Positions 41,909-50,294 of a stretch of DNA of 64,000 bases are shown one piece after another. The first letter of the stretch is position 1. Each line of letters starts with the position of its first letter. The notes below the pieces were generated by a model. That model had not been told where the DNA came from. It did no database searches and was given only the letters and a program-made list of their open reading frames with translations. The translations under genes and the position numbers were made by a program. Location of the stretch: positions 2,046,001 to 2,110,000 of the forward strand of contig NZ_CP083666.1 in NCBI RefSeq assembly GCF_020097835.1, given 5' to 3'. Origin of the DNA: Haloprofundus halobius. GTDB taxonomy: Archaea > Halobacteriota > Halobacteria > Halobacteriales > Haloferacaceae.

Positions 41909-43429
41909 TTACTCGTCCAACCGCTCTCTGAGCATGCCGTTGACGCTGCCGGGGTCGGCGCTGCCGCCGGTCTTCTGCATCACCTGACCGACGAGGAAGT
42001 TGAGGGCGCCGCCCTCGCCGCTGTGGTAATCTTCGACGGCGTCGGGGTTCTCCTCGATGGCCTCCTCGACGGCGGTGACGACCGCGTCGTCGTCGGCTTT
42101 GCCGAGGCCTTCCTCGTCGATGAGGTCGTCGGGAGCCATCCCGTCGTCGAGCATCCGGCGGAGGACGACCTCCTCGGCGTTCTTCGTCGTGATCTCGTCC
42201 TCGGCGACGAGTTCGACGAGGCGGGCGAACTCGTCGAGTCGCCCTTCGACGTCCTCGATTTCCATGTCGCGGTAGTTGAGTTCGCCGAGCAGGTTGTCGG
42301 CGACCCACGTCGCCGCGAGGTCGGGGTCGAACGCCTCGGCGACGCGCTCGTAGAAGTCCGCGACTTCTTTCGTCGACGTGAGCTTCGAGGCGGACTCGGC
42401 GTCGAGGCCGTACTCCTCGCGGAAGCGCTCGCGCCGCGCGTCGGGCAGTTCCGGGATGTCGATGGTCTCCTTCCACCCGGCGACCTGCAGCGGCGGGAGG
42501 TCGGCCTCCGCGAAGTAGCGGTAGTCCTTCTCCTCCTCTTTGGTGCGCATCGACACCGTCGAACCGTGCGCCTCGTTGAAGTGTCGCGTCTCCTGATCGA
42601 CGGTTTTCCCGCGCTGGACGAGGTTCCGCTGGCGGGACGCCTCGTAGGTGAGCGCCTTCTCCGCGCCCTTGTGACTGGAGATGTTCTTCACCTCGGTGCG
42701 GTTGGCGGCTTCGAGCACGTCTTTGGGAATCGAGCCGTCGTCGCGAACCTCGTCGACGGGGACGAGACTCAGATTCGCGTCGATGCGGAGCGACCCGTCG
42801 CGCGTGGAGTCGAAGACGCCGAGGTATTCGAGCACTTCCTCCAGTTTCGCGAGGAACGACCGGACCTCCGAGGGACTGCGGAAGTCGGGCCGGGTGACCA
42901 CCTCCATCAGCGGCGTCCCCGCGCGGTTGTAGTCGACGAGTGTGTAGTCCGCGCGGTCGATGGCGACCGTCCGCGAGTCGAGGGTCCCCGCGCCGTCGCG
43001 GACGTGTTTGATGCTGCCGGGGTCCTCTTCGAGGTGAGCGCGGCGGATGCTGACCTCTCGGTGTTCACCCTCGACGGCGAACTCCAGCGTCCCGTCCTGA
43101 CAGATGGGGGCGTCGTACTGCGTGATCTGGAAGTTCTTCGGCAGGTCGGGGTAGTAGTAGTTCTTCCGGTGGAAGCGCGTCTGCTCGGGGATGTCGGCGT
43201 CGAGCGCCTTTCCCACCTTCACGGCGGCCTCGACGGCCCCCTCGTTGAGCACGGGGAGCGCGCCGGGGAGACCGAGACAGGTCGGGCAGGTCCGGGTGTT
43301 CGGTCGTTCGTCCTCGGCGGCGTCGGTCGAACAGCCACAGAAAATCTTCGTCGCGGTTTCGAGTTGGACGTGGACCTCCAACCCGATGACGACGGCGAGG
43401 TCGCGCTGTTCGAGCGCTTGCGCGGTCAT
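41909..43429 (-). CDS. gatB: Aspartyl/glutamyl-tRNA amidotransferase subunit B
   Basis: This 506-residue subunit is the kinase/amidotransferase and tRNA-binding part of GatCAB, which turns Asp-tRNA(Asn) and Glu-tRNA(Gln) into Asn- and Gln-tRNA. Seen are Gly-Leu-Glu-Val-His-Val-Gln-Leu (about 17-24), a Cys-Gly-Cys and Cys-Pro-Thr-Cys pair of zinc ligands (about 32-50), Leu-Pro-Lys-Asn-Phe-Gln-Ile-Thr-Gln-Tyr, and Asp-Tyr-Asn-Arg-Ala-Gly-Thr-Pro-Leu. The C-terminal YqeY helical tail covers about 355-506. GatA and GatC are not in the window. Confidence 0.96.
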   Translation of the reverse strand: MTAQALEQRDLAVVIGLEVHVQLETATKIFCGCSTDAAEDERPNTRTCPTCLGLPGALPVLNEGAVEAAVKVGKALDADIPEQTRFHRKNYYYPDLPKNFQITQYDAPICQDGTLEFAVEGEHREVSIRRAHLEEDPGSIKHVRDGAGTLDSRTVAIDRADYTLVDYNRAGTPLMEVVTRPDFRSPSEVRSFLAKLEEVLEYLGVFDSTRDGSLRIDANLSLVPVDEVRDDGSIPKDVLEAANRTEVKNISSHKGAEKALTYEASRQRNLVQRGKTVDQETRHFNEAHGSTVSMRTKEEEKDYRYFAEADLPPLQVAGWKETIDIPELPDARRERFREEYGLDAESASKLTSTKEVADFYERVAEAFDPDLAATWVADNLLGELNYRDMEIEDVEGRLDEFARLVELVAEDEITTKNAEEVVLRRMLDDGMAPDDLIDEEGLGKADDDAVVTAVEEAIEENPDAVEDYHSGEGGALNFLVGQVMQKTGGSADPGSVNGMLRERLDE

Positions 43430-43663
43430 TGAGCGGGCTATGACGGCGGGCGGCTAAATACTAACGCCTCGGCGCTCTCGCGCGTGTCCCCTCGGCGTGT
43501 CCGTCGTCGACGAACTCACCGACGACCGGCGGGACGACCCGGCCACGTAGTCACTTCCCTTCGGAATCGAATCCGGGAATTTCGACGGATTCGGGCGCTC
43601 TCGACGAACCGTCCGCTCTCCGTCTGACGTACTTTTATGAAGACGGAGGAGCGGTGTATGTCC

Positions 43664-43942
43664 ATGAGTAACCGGGTGGAGGAACTCGAATCCCAAGTGT
43701 CGGAGCTGAGAGCCGCAGTCGACGGACTCACCGAAGAACTCGTCGAGACCAAAGAGCGACTGCGGCAGTTGGAGGCGGCGACCGACGCCGAACCGTCGGT
43801 CCAGTCGTACGCGGGGTCCGAGGAGGCCGAAGAGACGGCCGCATCCGAGGCCGAATCGGAGGCCGAAGAAGCTAAATCCACCGAGGAGAAGGCTCAAGAA
43901 AGCGAGTCCGAATCCGACGAAAGCGACATCATCGTCGCCTGA
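43664..43942 (+). CDS. Short coiled-coil acidic protein upstream of smc
   Basis: The protein has 92 residues. Residues 1-42 make a heptad-type coiled coil (Val-Glu-Glu-Leu-Glu-Ser-Gln-Val-Ser-Glu-Leu-Arg ... Leu-Arg-Gln-Leu-Glu-Ala). The rest is Glu/Ser/Ala low complexity, ending Asp-Ile-Ile-Val-Ala. It lies 32 bases before smc on the same strand and is likely cotranscribed. TTTTAT at 43633-43638 is about 26-31 bases before the ATG at 43664, so I prefer this start over two ATGs upstream. It may belong to a conserved haloarchaeal family found next to smc; its role is not known. Confidence 0.75.
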   Translation: MSNRVEELESQVSELRAAVDGLTEELVETKERLRQLEAATDAEPSVQSYAGSEEAEETAASEAESEAEEAKSTEEKAQESESESDESDIIVA

Positions 43943-43974
43943 GCCGTCGGGTCGACTCCCTCCACGAGCAACAC

Positions 43975-46900
43975 ATGCACATCAAAGAGCTCGTCCTTGA
44001 CAACTTCAAGAGTTTCGGGCGCAAAACCCGAATCCCGTTCTACGAGGACTTCACCGTCGTCACGGGGCCGAACGGCTCCGGTAAGTCGAACATCATCGAC
44101 GGCGTGCTGTTCGCGCTCGGCCTCGCCCGGACGCGCGGCATCCGCGCCGAGAAGCTGACCGACCTCATCTACAACCCCGGTCACGACGGCGGCGAGTTCT
44201 CGGGCGGTCCCCGCGAAGCCAGCGTCGAAGTCGTTCTCGACAACAGCGACGGGACGCTCGACCGGTCGCAGGTGACCACCGCCGCCGGGACCGACAGCGT
44301 CGGCGAGGTCGACGAGATCACCATCCGCCGTCGGGTGAAGCAGACCGAGGACAACTACTACTCGTACTACTACCTGAACGGTCGGTCGGTGAACCTCTCG
44401 GACATCCAGGACCTGCTCTCGCAGGCGGGCGTCGCCCCCGAGGGGTACAACGTCGTCATGCAGGGCGACGTGACCGAGATAATCAACATGACGGCGTTCC
44501 AGCGCCGCGCGATCCTCGACGAGATAGCGGGCGTCGCCGAGTTCGACGCGAAGAAGGACGCCGCCTTCGAGGAACTGGAGACGGTCGAAGACCGTATCGG
44601 GGAAGCGGACCTCCGCATCGAAGAGAAGGAGGACCGGCTCGACCAACTCGCCGACGAACGCGAGACGGCGCTCCAGTACAAGGAACTCCGCGAGGAGAAA
44701 GCGGAGTTCGAGGGCTACCTGAAGGCGGCCGAACTCGAAGACAAACGCGCGGACCTCCAACGAACGACGACGAAAATCGAGTCGAAGGAGGAGACGCTCG
44801 CGGACCTGCGCGACGAACTCGACACCCGACAGGGTCGACTCTCGCGGCTCGAAGACGAGCTCGACGAACTCAACCGGGAGGTCGAGCGGAAAGGCGAGGA
44901 CGAGCAACTCCGCATCAAACGCGAGATAGAGTCGGTCAAGGGCGACATCAGCCGCCTCGAAGGCCAGATAGAGAACGCCGAGGAGCGGAAGGAGACGGCC
45001 GAGACCGAGCGAAGACAGGCGTTCGTCGAAATCGACCACAAACAGGAGAAGATCGACGACGTCGCGACGCAGATGCGGCAGGTAAAAGTCGAGAAGGCAT
45101 CCGTGAAGAGCGACATCGTCGACAAGCGAACGACGCTCGCCGAGATAGAAGACGAGATAGCGAACGTCGACACCGAGTTCGACGAACTCAAAGCCGATCT
45201 CGCCGACCGCCGCGAGCGCGTCGAGGAGCTCAAATCCGAGAAAAACGAGAAACAGCGCGAGAAGGACCGCCTGCTCGACGAGGCGCGGCGGCGCTCGAAC
45301 CGCGTCAGCGAGACGCGCGACGACCTCGAAGCAGCCCACGAGTCGATTCCGGAACTCAAGGCGAAGCTCTCGGAACTGCACAGCGAACTCGACAAGGCGC
45401 AGAAGAACGCGTCGAAATCTCAGGAGATCGTCTCGGAGTTCCGCGAGAAGAAGCAGGCGCTACAGGACGAACTGAGCGAGGTCGAAGACGACATCCGCTC
45501 GAAGCAGTCCGAGTACGCCGAACTCGAAGCCCGCGCCGGACAGAACGGCGACAACTCCTTCCCACGCTCTGTCACCACCGTCCTCAACGCCGGTATCGAC
45601 GGCGTTCACGGCGCGGTCGGTCAACTCGGCTCCGTCGCCGGCGAGTACGCCGTCGCCTGTGAGACGGCGGCGGGTGGCCGGCTCGCGAACGTCGTCGTCG
45701 ACGACGACGGCGTCGGGTCGTCGTGTATCGACTACCTCAAATCCCGGAACGCCGGTCGAGCGACGTTCCTGCCCATCACGAAGATGCAGAACCGTCGCCT
45801 GCCGCGGAAGCCGAAGGACCCCGGCGTCGTCGACTTCGCGTACAACCTCGTGGAGTTCGACAGCCGGTACGACAGCGTCTTCTCGTACGTCCTCGGTTCG
45901 ACGCTCGTCGTCGAGGACATGCAGACCGCCCGTCAGTTCATGGGCGACTACCGGATGGTGACGCTCGACGGCGACCTGGTCGAGAAGAGCGGCGCGATGA
46001 CCGGCGGCAGCCGCGGCGGGTCGCGCTACTCGTTCTCCAAGTCGGGCGAAGGACGACTCGAACGCGTCGCCAAGGAGATCTCGAAGCTCGAAGACGAGCG
46101 GCAGTCGCTCAACTCGGAGATTCGAGAGTTAGAGAGCAAACTCGACGACGCCCGCGAGCGGCAGTCGAACGCCGCCGACAAGGTGCGCGCCATCGAGGGC
46201 GACATCGAGCGGGTGGAGAACGACCTCGACGACGCCGAGTCGAAGATAGAGGAGTTGGAGGCGACGCTCGACGAGTTGGAAGCCGAGCGCGACTCCGTCG
46301 ACGAGGAGATGAGTTCGCTCGACGCCGAAGTCAACGGACTCGACGCCGAAATCGCGGACGTAGAGGCCGACATCGAGGACCTGGAGGCGGAACTCGCCGA
46401 CTCGAAGATCCCCGAACTGACGAGTCGCGCCGACGACGTCCGCGCGGACATCGACGACCTCGAAGGTCGGATGGACGAGTTGGACAGCCGACTCAACGAA
46501 CTCCAACTGGAGAAGCAGTACGCCGAGGACGCCGTCTCCGATCTCGAAGAGACAGTCGAGAGCGCCCAAAATCGGAAAGCCGCCGCCGAGGAGAAGATCG
46601 CCGAGGCGGAGGCCGCCATCGAGGGGAAAGAGGCGGTTCTGGACGAGAAGCACGAGGCGGTCGAGGAACTCGAAGCGGAACTCGTCGAACTCAAGGAAGA
46701 GCGAAACGAACTCCGCGACGAGCTACGGGAGGCGAAGGACGAACGCGACGAGCAGAAGGAGGTCGTATCGCAGGCCGAGTCGCGCCTCGAATCGCTCGAA
46801 AGCGCGAAGGAGCGACTCGCGTGGGAGATAGACGAACTCGAAGCCGAGGTCGGAGAGTACGACCCCGAGGAGATTCCCGACCACAAAACCGTAGAGAGGA

Positions 46901-47682
46901 ACGTCGAACGACTCGAAGGCGAGATGGGAGCGCTCGAACCGGTCAACATGCTCGCCATCGACGAGTACGACTCGGTCGAGGCCGACCTCTCGGACCTCCA
47001 GGAGCGCCGGGACGTGCTCGTCGAGGAGCGAGACGGCATCCACGAGCGCATCGAGCAGTTCGAGACGCAGAAGAAGCGGACGTTCATGGAGGCGTACGAG
47101 GCAATCGACGCCCAGTTCCAGCGCATCTTCAAGCGCCTCTCGGCGGGGTCGGGCGAACTCCACCTCGAAGACCCCGAGGACCCGTTCGAGGGCGGTCTGA
47201 CGATGAAAGCCCAACCCGCCGACAAGCCGATTCAGCGCCTCGACGCGATGTCGGGCGGCGAGAAGTCGCTGACGGCACTCGCCTTTATCTTCGCGATCCA
47301 GCGACACAACCCCGCGCCGTTCTACGCGCTCGACGAGGTGGACGCCTTCCTCGACGCCGCCAACGCCGAGCGCGTCGGCCAGATGGTCGACGACCTGGCG
47401 GGCGACGCGCAGTTCGTCGTCGTCTCGCACCGTTCGGCGCTGCTGGAACGCTCCGAGCGCGCCATCGGCGTGACGATGCAGGGCGACAACGTCAGCGCTG
47501 TCACCGGCATTCGGTTCGGCGGCGACGGTGCCGGAAGTGGAGCCGACGGTGACGACGACGGCGGCGACGGAGGCCCAGACGACGGCGGGAGTGACGAGGG
47601 AGACGCCGGTGAGGGCGACGGTGGTGACGGTGACAGCGACACAGACGAAGGGCTCGCCGCGGAGGTGAGCGCCGATGACTGA
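43975..47682 (+). CDS. smc: Chromosome segregation protein SMC
   Basis: The protein has 1235 residues. The Walker A loop is Gly-Pro-Asn-Gly-Ser-Gly-Lys-Ser-Asn (about 32-40). A long coiled coil (about 170-510) leads to the hinge (about 520-680, with Gly-Gly-Ser-Arg-Gly-Gly at its end). The return coiled coil covers about 685-1020. The C-terminal head has the signature Met-Ser-Gly-Gly-Glu-Lys-Ser (about 1092) and Walker B Phe-Tyr-Ala-Leu-Asp-Glu-Val-Asp. An unusual tail of about 50 residues is Asp/Gly-rich. SMC with ScpA forms the condensin-like complex that organises and separates chromosomes. scpA overlaps its 3' end by 8 bases. Confidence 0.97.
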   Translation: MHIKELVLDNFKSFGRKTRIPFYEDFTVVTGPNGSGKSNIIDGVLFALGLARTRGIRAEKLTDLIYNPGHDGGEFSGGPREASVEVVLDNSDGTLDRSQVTTAAGTDSVGEVDEITIRRRVKQTEDNYYSYYYLNGRSVNLSDIQDLLSQAGVAPEGYNVVMQGDVTEIINMTAFQRRAILDEIAGVAEFDAKKDAAFEELETVEDRIGEADLRIEEKEDRLDQLADERETALQYKELREEKAEFEGYLKAAELEDKRADLQRTTTKIESKEETLADLRDELDTRQGRLSRLEDELDELNREVERKGEDEQLRIKREIESVKGDISRLEGQIENAEERKETAETERRQAFVEIDHKQEKIDDVATQMRQVKVEKASVKSDIVDKRTTLAEIEDEIANVDTEFDELKADLADRRERVEELKSEKNEKQREKDRLLDEARRRSNRVSETRDDLEAAHESIPELKAKLSELHSELDKAQKNASKSQEIVSEFREKKQALQDELSEVEDDIRSKQSEYAELEARAGQNGDNSFPRSVTTVLNAGIDGVHGAVGQLGSVAGEYAVACETAAGGRLANVVVDDDGVGSSCIDYLKSRNAGRATFLPITKMQNRRLPRKPKDPGVVDFAYNLVEFDSRYDSVFSYVLGSTLVVEDMQTARQFMGDYRMVTLDGDLVEKSGAMTGGSRGGSRYSFSKSGEGRLERVAKEISKLEDERQSLNSEIRELESKLDDARERQSNAADKVRAIEGDIERVENDLDDAESKIEELEATLDELEAERDSVDEEMSSLDAEVNGLDAEIADVEADIEDLEAELADSKIPELTSRADDVRADIDDLEGRMDELDSRLNELQLEKQYAEDAVSDLEETVESAQNRKAAAEEKIAEAEAAIEGKEAVLDEKHEAVEELEAELVELKEERNELRDELREAKDERDEQKEVVSQAESRLESLESAKERLAWEIDELEAEVGEYDPEEIPDHKTVERNVERLEGEMGALEPVNMLAIDEYDSVEADLSDLQERRDVLVEERDGIHERIEQFETQKKRTFMEAYEAIDAQFQRIFKRLSAGSGELHLEDPEDPFEGGLTMKAQPADKPIQRLDAMSGGEKSLTALAFIFAIQRHNPAPFYALDEVDAFLDAANAERVGQMVDDLAGDAQFVVVSHRSALLERSERAIGVTMQGDNVSAVTGIRFGGDGAGSGADGDDDGGDGGPDDGGSDEGDAGEGDGGDGDSDTDEGLAAEVSADD

Positions 47683-48556
47683 GTTCGGCGTCGGAGATGG
47701 GGTGGCGGACGACCCCGAGAACGGCGATGGACTCGAAGACGGCGTAGCCGTCGTCGAAGAGACAGCCGACGAGGACGAGGTCGAACCGGTCGAACTCCTC
47801 GTCCAGCTCGCCGAAGAGGGCGAGATCGAGCCGTGGGACATCGACATCGTCGCGGTCACCGACGCGTTCCTCGAACGTCTCGACGCGACGGACCTCCGGA
47901 CGTCGGGGCGGGCGTTGTTCTACGCGAGCGTCCTGCTGCGGATGAAGAGCGACGAACTGCTCGCACCCGAGGAGCCCGAAGCGCCGGAGCCGGAGCCGTG
48001 GGAGCTGGCGATGGAAGGCGGCGAGGACGTGGCACCGGGTTTCGACCCCATCGACGCGCTCGAAGACGAGATGGACCGTCGCCTCGAACGCCGGAGCGCA
48101 CGCGGGTCGCCGGAGACGCTGGACGAACTCGTCCACGAACTCCGCGAGGCCGAGCGCGGGTCGTGGTGGAAACGGTCGCGCGAGTACGACACGACCGCCT
48201 CGCCGCGGGGGTTCAGTCGAGGGACGCAGACGCTCGACTACCACGCGGCCGACGACCTGCGGCGCGACGGCGAACCCGGCGAGGACGACGTGACGGGGAC
48301 GGCCCACGACGAGCACATAGAGACGACCATCGAGACGGTGGAGGCGCACCTCAGCGAGCAGTACGACAGAGGGCGCGACGAAGTGCTGTTCGCGGAACTG
48401 AGCGGCGTCGGCGGGCGGCCCGTCGAGACGTACCTCGCGCTGCTGTTTCTGGCGCACCGCAGCGTCGTCACGCTCGAACAGGACGACCTGTTCGGCGACC
48501 TCTGGGTGCAGTCGAGAGACGAGGAGGCGGAGAAGACGCCGGCGGTCGCCGACTGA
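47675..48556 (+). CDS. scpA: Segregation and condensation protein A (kleisin)
   Basis: The protein has 293 residues. An acidic N-terminus of about 35 residues is followed by the kleisin pattern Pro-Val-Glu-Leu-Leu-Val-Gln-Leu-Ala-Glu-Glu-Gly-Glu-Ile-Glu-Pro-Trp-Asp-Ile-Asp-Ile-Val (about 37-58) and Arg-Ala-Leu-Phe-Tyr-Ala-Ser-Val-Leu-Leu-Arg-Met-Lys-Ser. A C-terminal winged helix (about 225-280) binds the SMC head. It begins within the last 8 bases of smc, a layout that implies coupled translation. No scpB gene follows; the next gene is on the other strand. Confidence 0.93.
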   Translation: MTEFGVGDGVADDPENGDGLEDGVAVVEETADEDEVEPVELLVQLAEEGEIEPWDIDIVAVTDAFLERLDATDLRTSGRALFYASVLLRMKSDELLAPEEPEAPEPEPWELAMEGGEDVAPGFDPIDALEDEMDRRLERRSARGSPETLDELVHELREAERGSWWKRSREYDTTASPRGFSRGTQTLDYHAADDLRRDGEPGEDDVTGTAHDEHIETTIETVEAHLSEQYDRGRDEVLFAELSGVGGRPVETYLALLFLAHRSVVTLEQDDLFGDLWVQSRDEEAEKTPAVAD

Positions 48557-48616
48557 ACTCCGGAGCGGGATACTCTGCGACCCTGACGGCGTGAGCGAGA
48601 CGACCGCCCGAGTCGA

Positions 48617-49027
48617 TTAGCCGAATTCCATGTGTCGGGCGTGTTCGAGCCACTCTTCGAGCGACGCCGAGCGGTAGAACCTGATCTCGTTCTGTCGCAC
48701 GTCGTAGTCGACGAGTCCTGCCTCGTCAAGGCGCGGTAACTTCGAGTGGTGGACGTCGACGCTGACCTGCTCTCGCGTCGGAGGTTCGTCCGTCTCCGTA
48801 CCCGCCGCCTCGTACTCCCGCACGGCCTCGACTACGTCTTCGGTTCTGGTTACGTCGCCGTTCATCCCGTAGAGGTAGTAGAGGGCGTAGCGAACGCGAG
48901 CGACGCGCAAGAGGTCGAAGATAGTGTCGAGGTCCGCGGTGACCTCCGCGTGCCGTACTAACTGGTGCGCACCCTCACCCACCTCGTTATTCTCGGTCCC
49001 ACCGCATCCGAATTTATCGTCAGACAT
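48617..49027 (-). CDS. Haloarchaeal winged-helix protein, DUF7344-like (first copy)
   Basis: The protein has 136 residues. Asp-Leu-Leu-Arg-Val-Ala-Arg-Val-Arg-Tyr-Ala-Leu-Tyr-Tyr-Leu and Val-His-His-Ser-Lys-Leu-Pro-Arg-Leu-Asp-Glu-Ala-Gly-Leu-Val-Asp-Tyr-Asp are the first helix and the recognition/wing part of the common haloarchaeal DUF7344 HTH fold. The C-terminal 20 residues are Trp/His-rich. The start could be the ATG at 49027 or two or more codons upstream. The upstream DNA is very AT-rich with a palindrome at 49083-49098. The target is unknown. Confidence 0.75.
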   Translation of the reverse strand: MSDDKFGCGGTENNEVGEGAHQLVRHAEVTADLDTIFDLLRVARVRYALYYLYGMNGDVTRTEDVVEAVREYEAAGTETDEPPTREQVSVDVHHSKLPRLDEAGLVDYDVRQNEIRFYRSASLEEWLEHARHMEFG

Positions 49028-49082
49028 TCTACTCATCATACAACGTCCTCGTAGTAAATGTTGGCATTTTCACATGAATAGA

Positions 49083-49098
49083 ATAATTTAAAAATTAT
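49083..49098. promoter_or_regulatory. AT-only palindrome upstream of the wHTH gene
   Basis: ATAATTT (49083-49089) and AAATTAT (49092-49098) form a 7-bp inverted repeat with a 2-base spacer, 56-71 bases before the wHTH start. An AT-only palindrome is rare in DNA this GC-rich. It may be an operator, perhaps for autoregulation. Confidence 0.4.
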
Positions 49099-49191
49099 AG
49101 TAGGCGGTGACAGATTAGAACCCGTGTCGAGGGCGCCCGAGCCGTGTCACCGGTTTAACACCCTTCCAACGGTACCTGGAGCGTCGAACGT

Positions 49192-50097
49192 TCAGTCGAG
49201 GTAGTCGCCGACGAGCAGGTCGACGCGCTCGCGCGTCTGCTCGGGGATGGCGTCGGCGGGCGTGTTGATGGTACCTTCGAGCGCCGTGTGCGCGCCGCAC
49301 TCGAACTCCTCGGGGAGCGTCCGGATCGCCTCCTCGACGGTACGCTTGATGGCTTCCTGGTTCTTTTCGGCGTTCTCCAGCACCTCTTCGAGCGTCACCT
49401 CGTGGTCCCGTTTCCAGACGTCGTAGTCGGTGACGCCCGCGACGGTGGCGTACGCGATCTCGGCTTCGCGGGCGAGTTTCGCCTCCGGCACCGCCGTCAT
49501 ACCGACGACATCCCATCCCTGCGCGCGGTAGAACTCGCTCTCGGCGCGCGTGGAATACTGCGGTCCCTCGATACAGACGTAGGTGCCGCCCTCCTCTACG
49601 TCGGCGTCGGTGACGGACTCCGCGGCGGCGGTGAGGTGTGAGACGAGTTCGGGGCTGTACGGCTCGGTGATGGGCTGGTGGACGACGACGCCGTCGCCGA
49701 AGAACGTCGACGTGCGGTGTTTCGTGCGGTCGAAGATCTGCCCCGGAACGACGAGCGTCCCCGGTGGAAGCTCTTCCTTCAGGCTGCCGACGGCGTTGGA
49801 GGCGAAGATGTACTCGACGCCCAGTTTCTTGAACGCGTAGATGTTCGCGCGGTACGGCAGGTTCGTCGGCGAGCGGCCGTGTTTCGGCCCATGCCGCGGC
49901 AGGAACGCCACTTCGTGGCCCGTGTCGACGGCGGTGCCGTCTGTCCGAGACGTCTCCGACGTCTCGCTCTCCCCGAACTCGCCGATGGTGACCGGCGCGC
50001 TCGGCTCGCCGTAGGGGGTTTCTATCTCCTCTTCGCGCGTGTTCGACAGCGGCAGCGCCTCGTAGATGCCGCTTCCGCCGATGAAGCCGATGGTCAT
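49192..50097 (-). CDS. S-methyl-5'-thioadenosine phosphorylase
   Basis: The protein has 301 residues and cleaves methylthioadenosine with phosphate for methionine and adenine salvage. Gly-Phe-Ile-Gly-Gly-Ser-Gly-Ile-Tyr (about 4-12), Phe-Leu-Pro-Arg-His-Gly-Pro (about 64-70), Ala-Ser-Asn-Ala-Val-Gly-Ser-Leu, and Glu-Gly-Pro-Gln-Tyr-Ser-Thr-Arg-Ala-Glu (about 180-189) are the family marks. It is longer than usual by an insert of about 15 residues (about 44-59) before the His-Glu-Val-Ala-Phe-Leu-Pro strand, coded by the palindromes at 49927-49966. The ATG at 50097 gives the family start. Confidence 0.92.
   Translation of the reverse strand: MTIGFIGGSGIYEALPLSNTREEEIETPYGEPSAPVTIGEFGESETSETSRTDGTAVDTGHEVAFLPRHGPKHGRSPTNLPYRANIYAFKKLGVEYIFASNAVGSLKEELPPGTLVVPGQIFDRTKHRTSTFFGDGVVVHQPITEPYSPELVSHLTAAAESVTDADVEEGGTYVCIEGPQYSTRAESEFYRAQGWDVVGMTAVPEAKLAREAEIAYATVAGVTDYDVWKRDHEVTLEEVLENAEKNQEAIKRTVEEAIRTLPEEFECGAHTALEGTINTPADAIPEQTRERVDLLVGDYLD
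49927..49966. repeat. Two-hairpin palindromic insert inside the MTAP gene
   Basis: GACGGC (49927-49932) pairs with GCCGTC (49936-49941) across 3 bases. Four bases later CGAGACGTC (49946-49954) pairs with GACGTCTCG (49958-49966) across TCC. The order, core and reading frame (Glu-Thr-Ser-Glu-Thr-Ser-Arg) match the topA element at 35811-35853. The third pair of the long stem is A-T here and C-G there. Confidence 0.6.
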
Positions 50098-50294
50098 GGT
50101 CGTACTGTCGACGGTACGCACCTAAAGCGTCCGTTTCCGACTCGCCGTCGGTTCGTGCACCAGCGACCACCTCCCGGTCGCCCGTCCTCCGACCGAAAGC
50201 GACGGTTCGTACACTTTGCCGCTACCTTCCGGCAATTTCGACTGACCCGTGATACCCACTATCAGGAGATTTGAAGTGGTTCGGCGCGTTTCAG

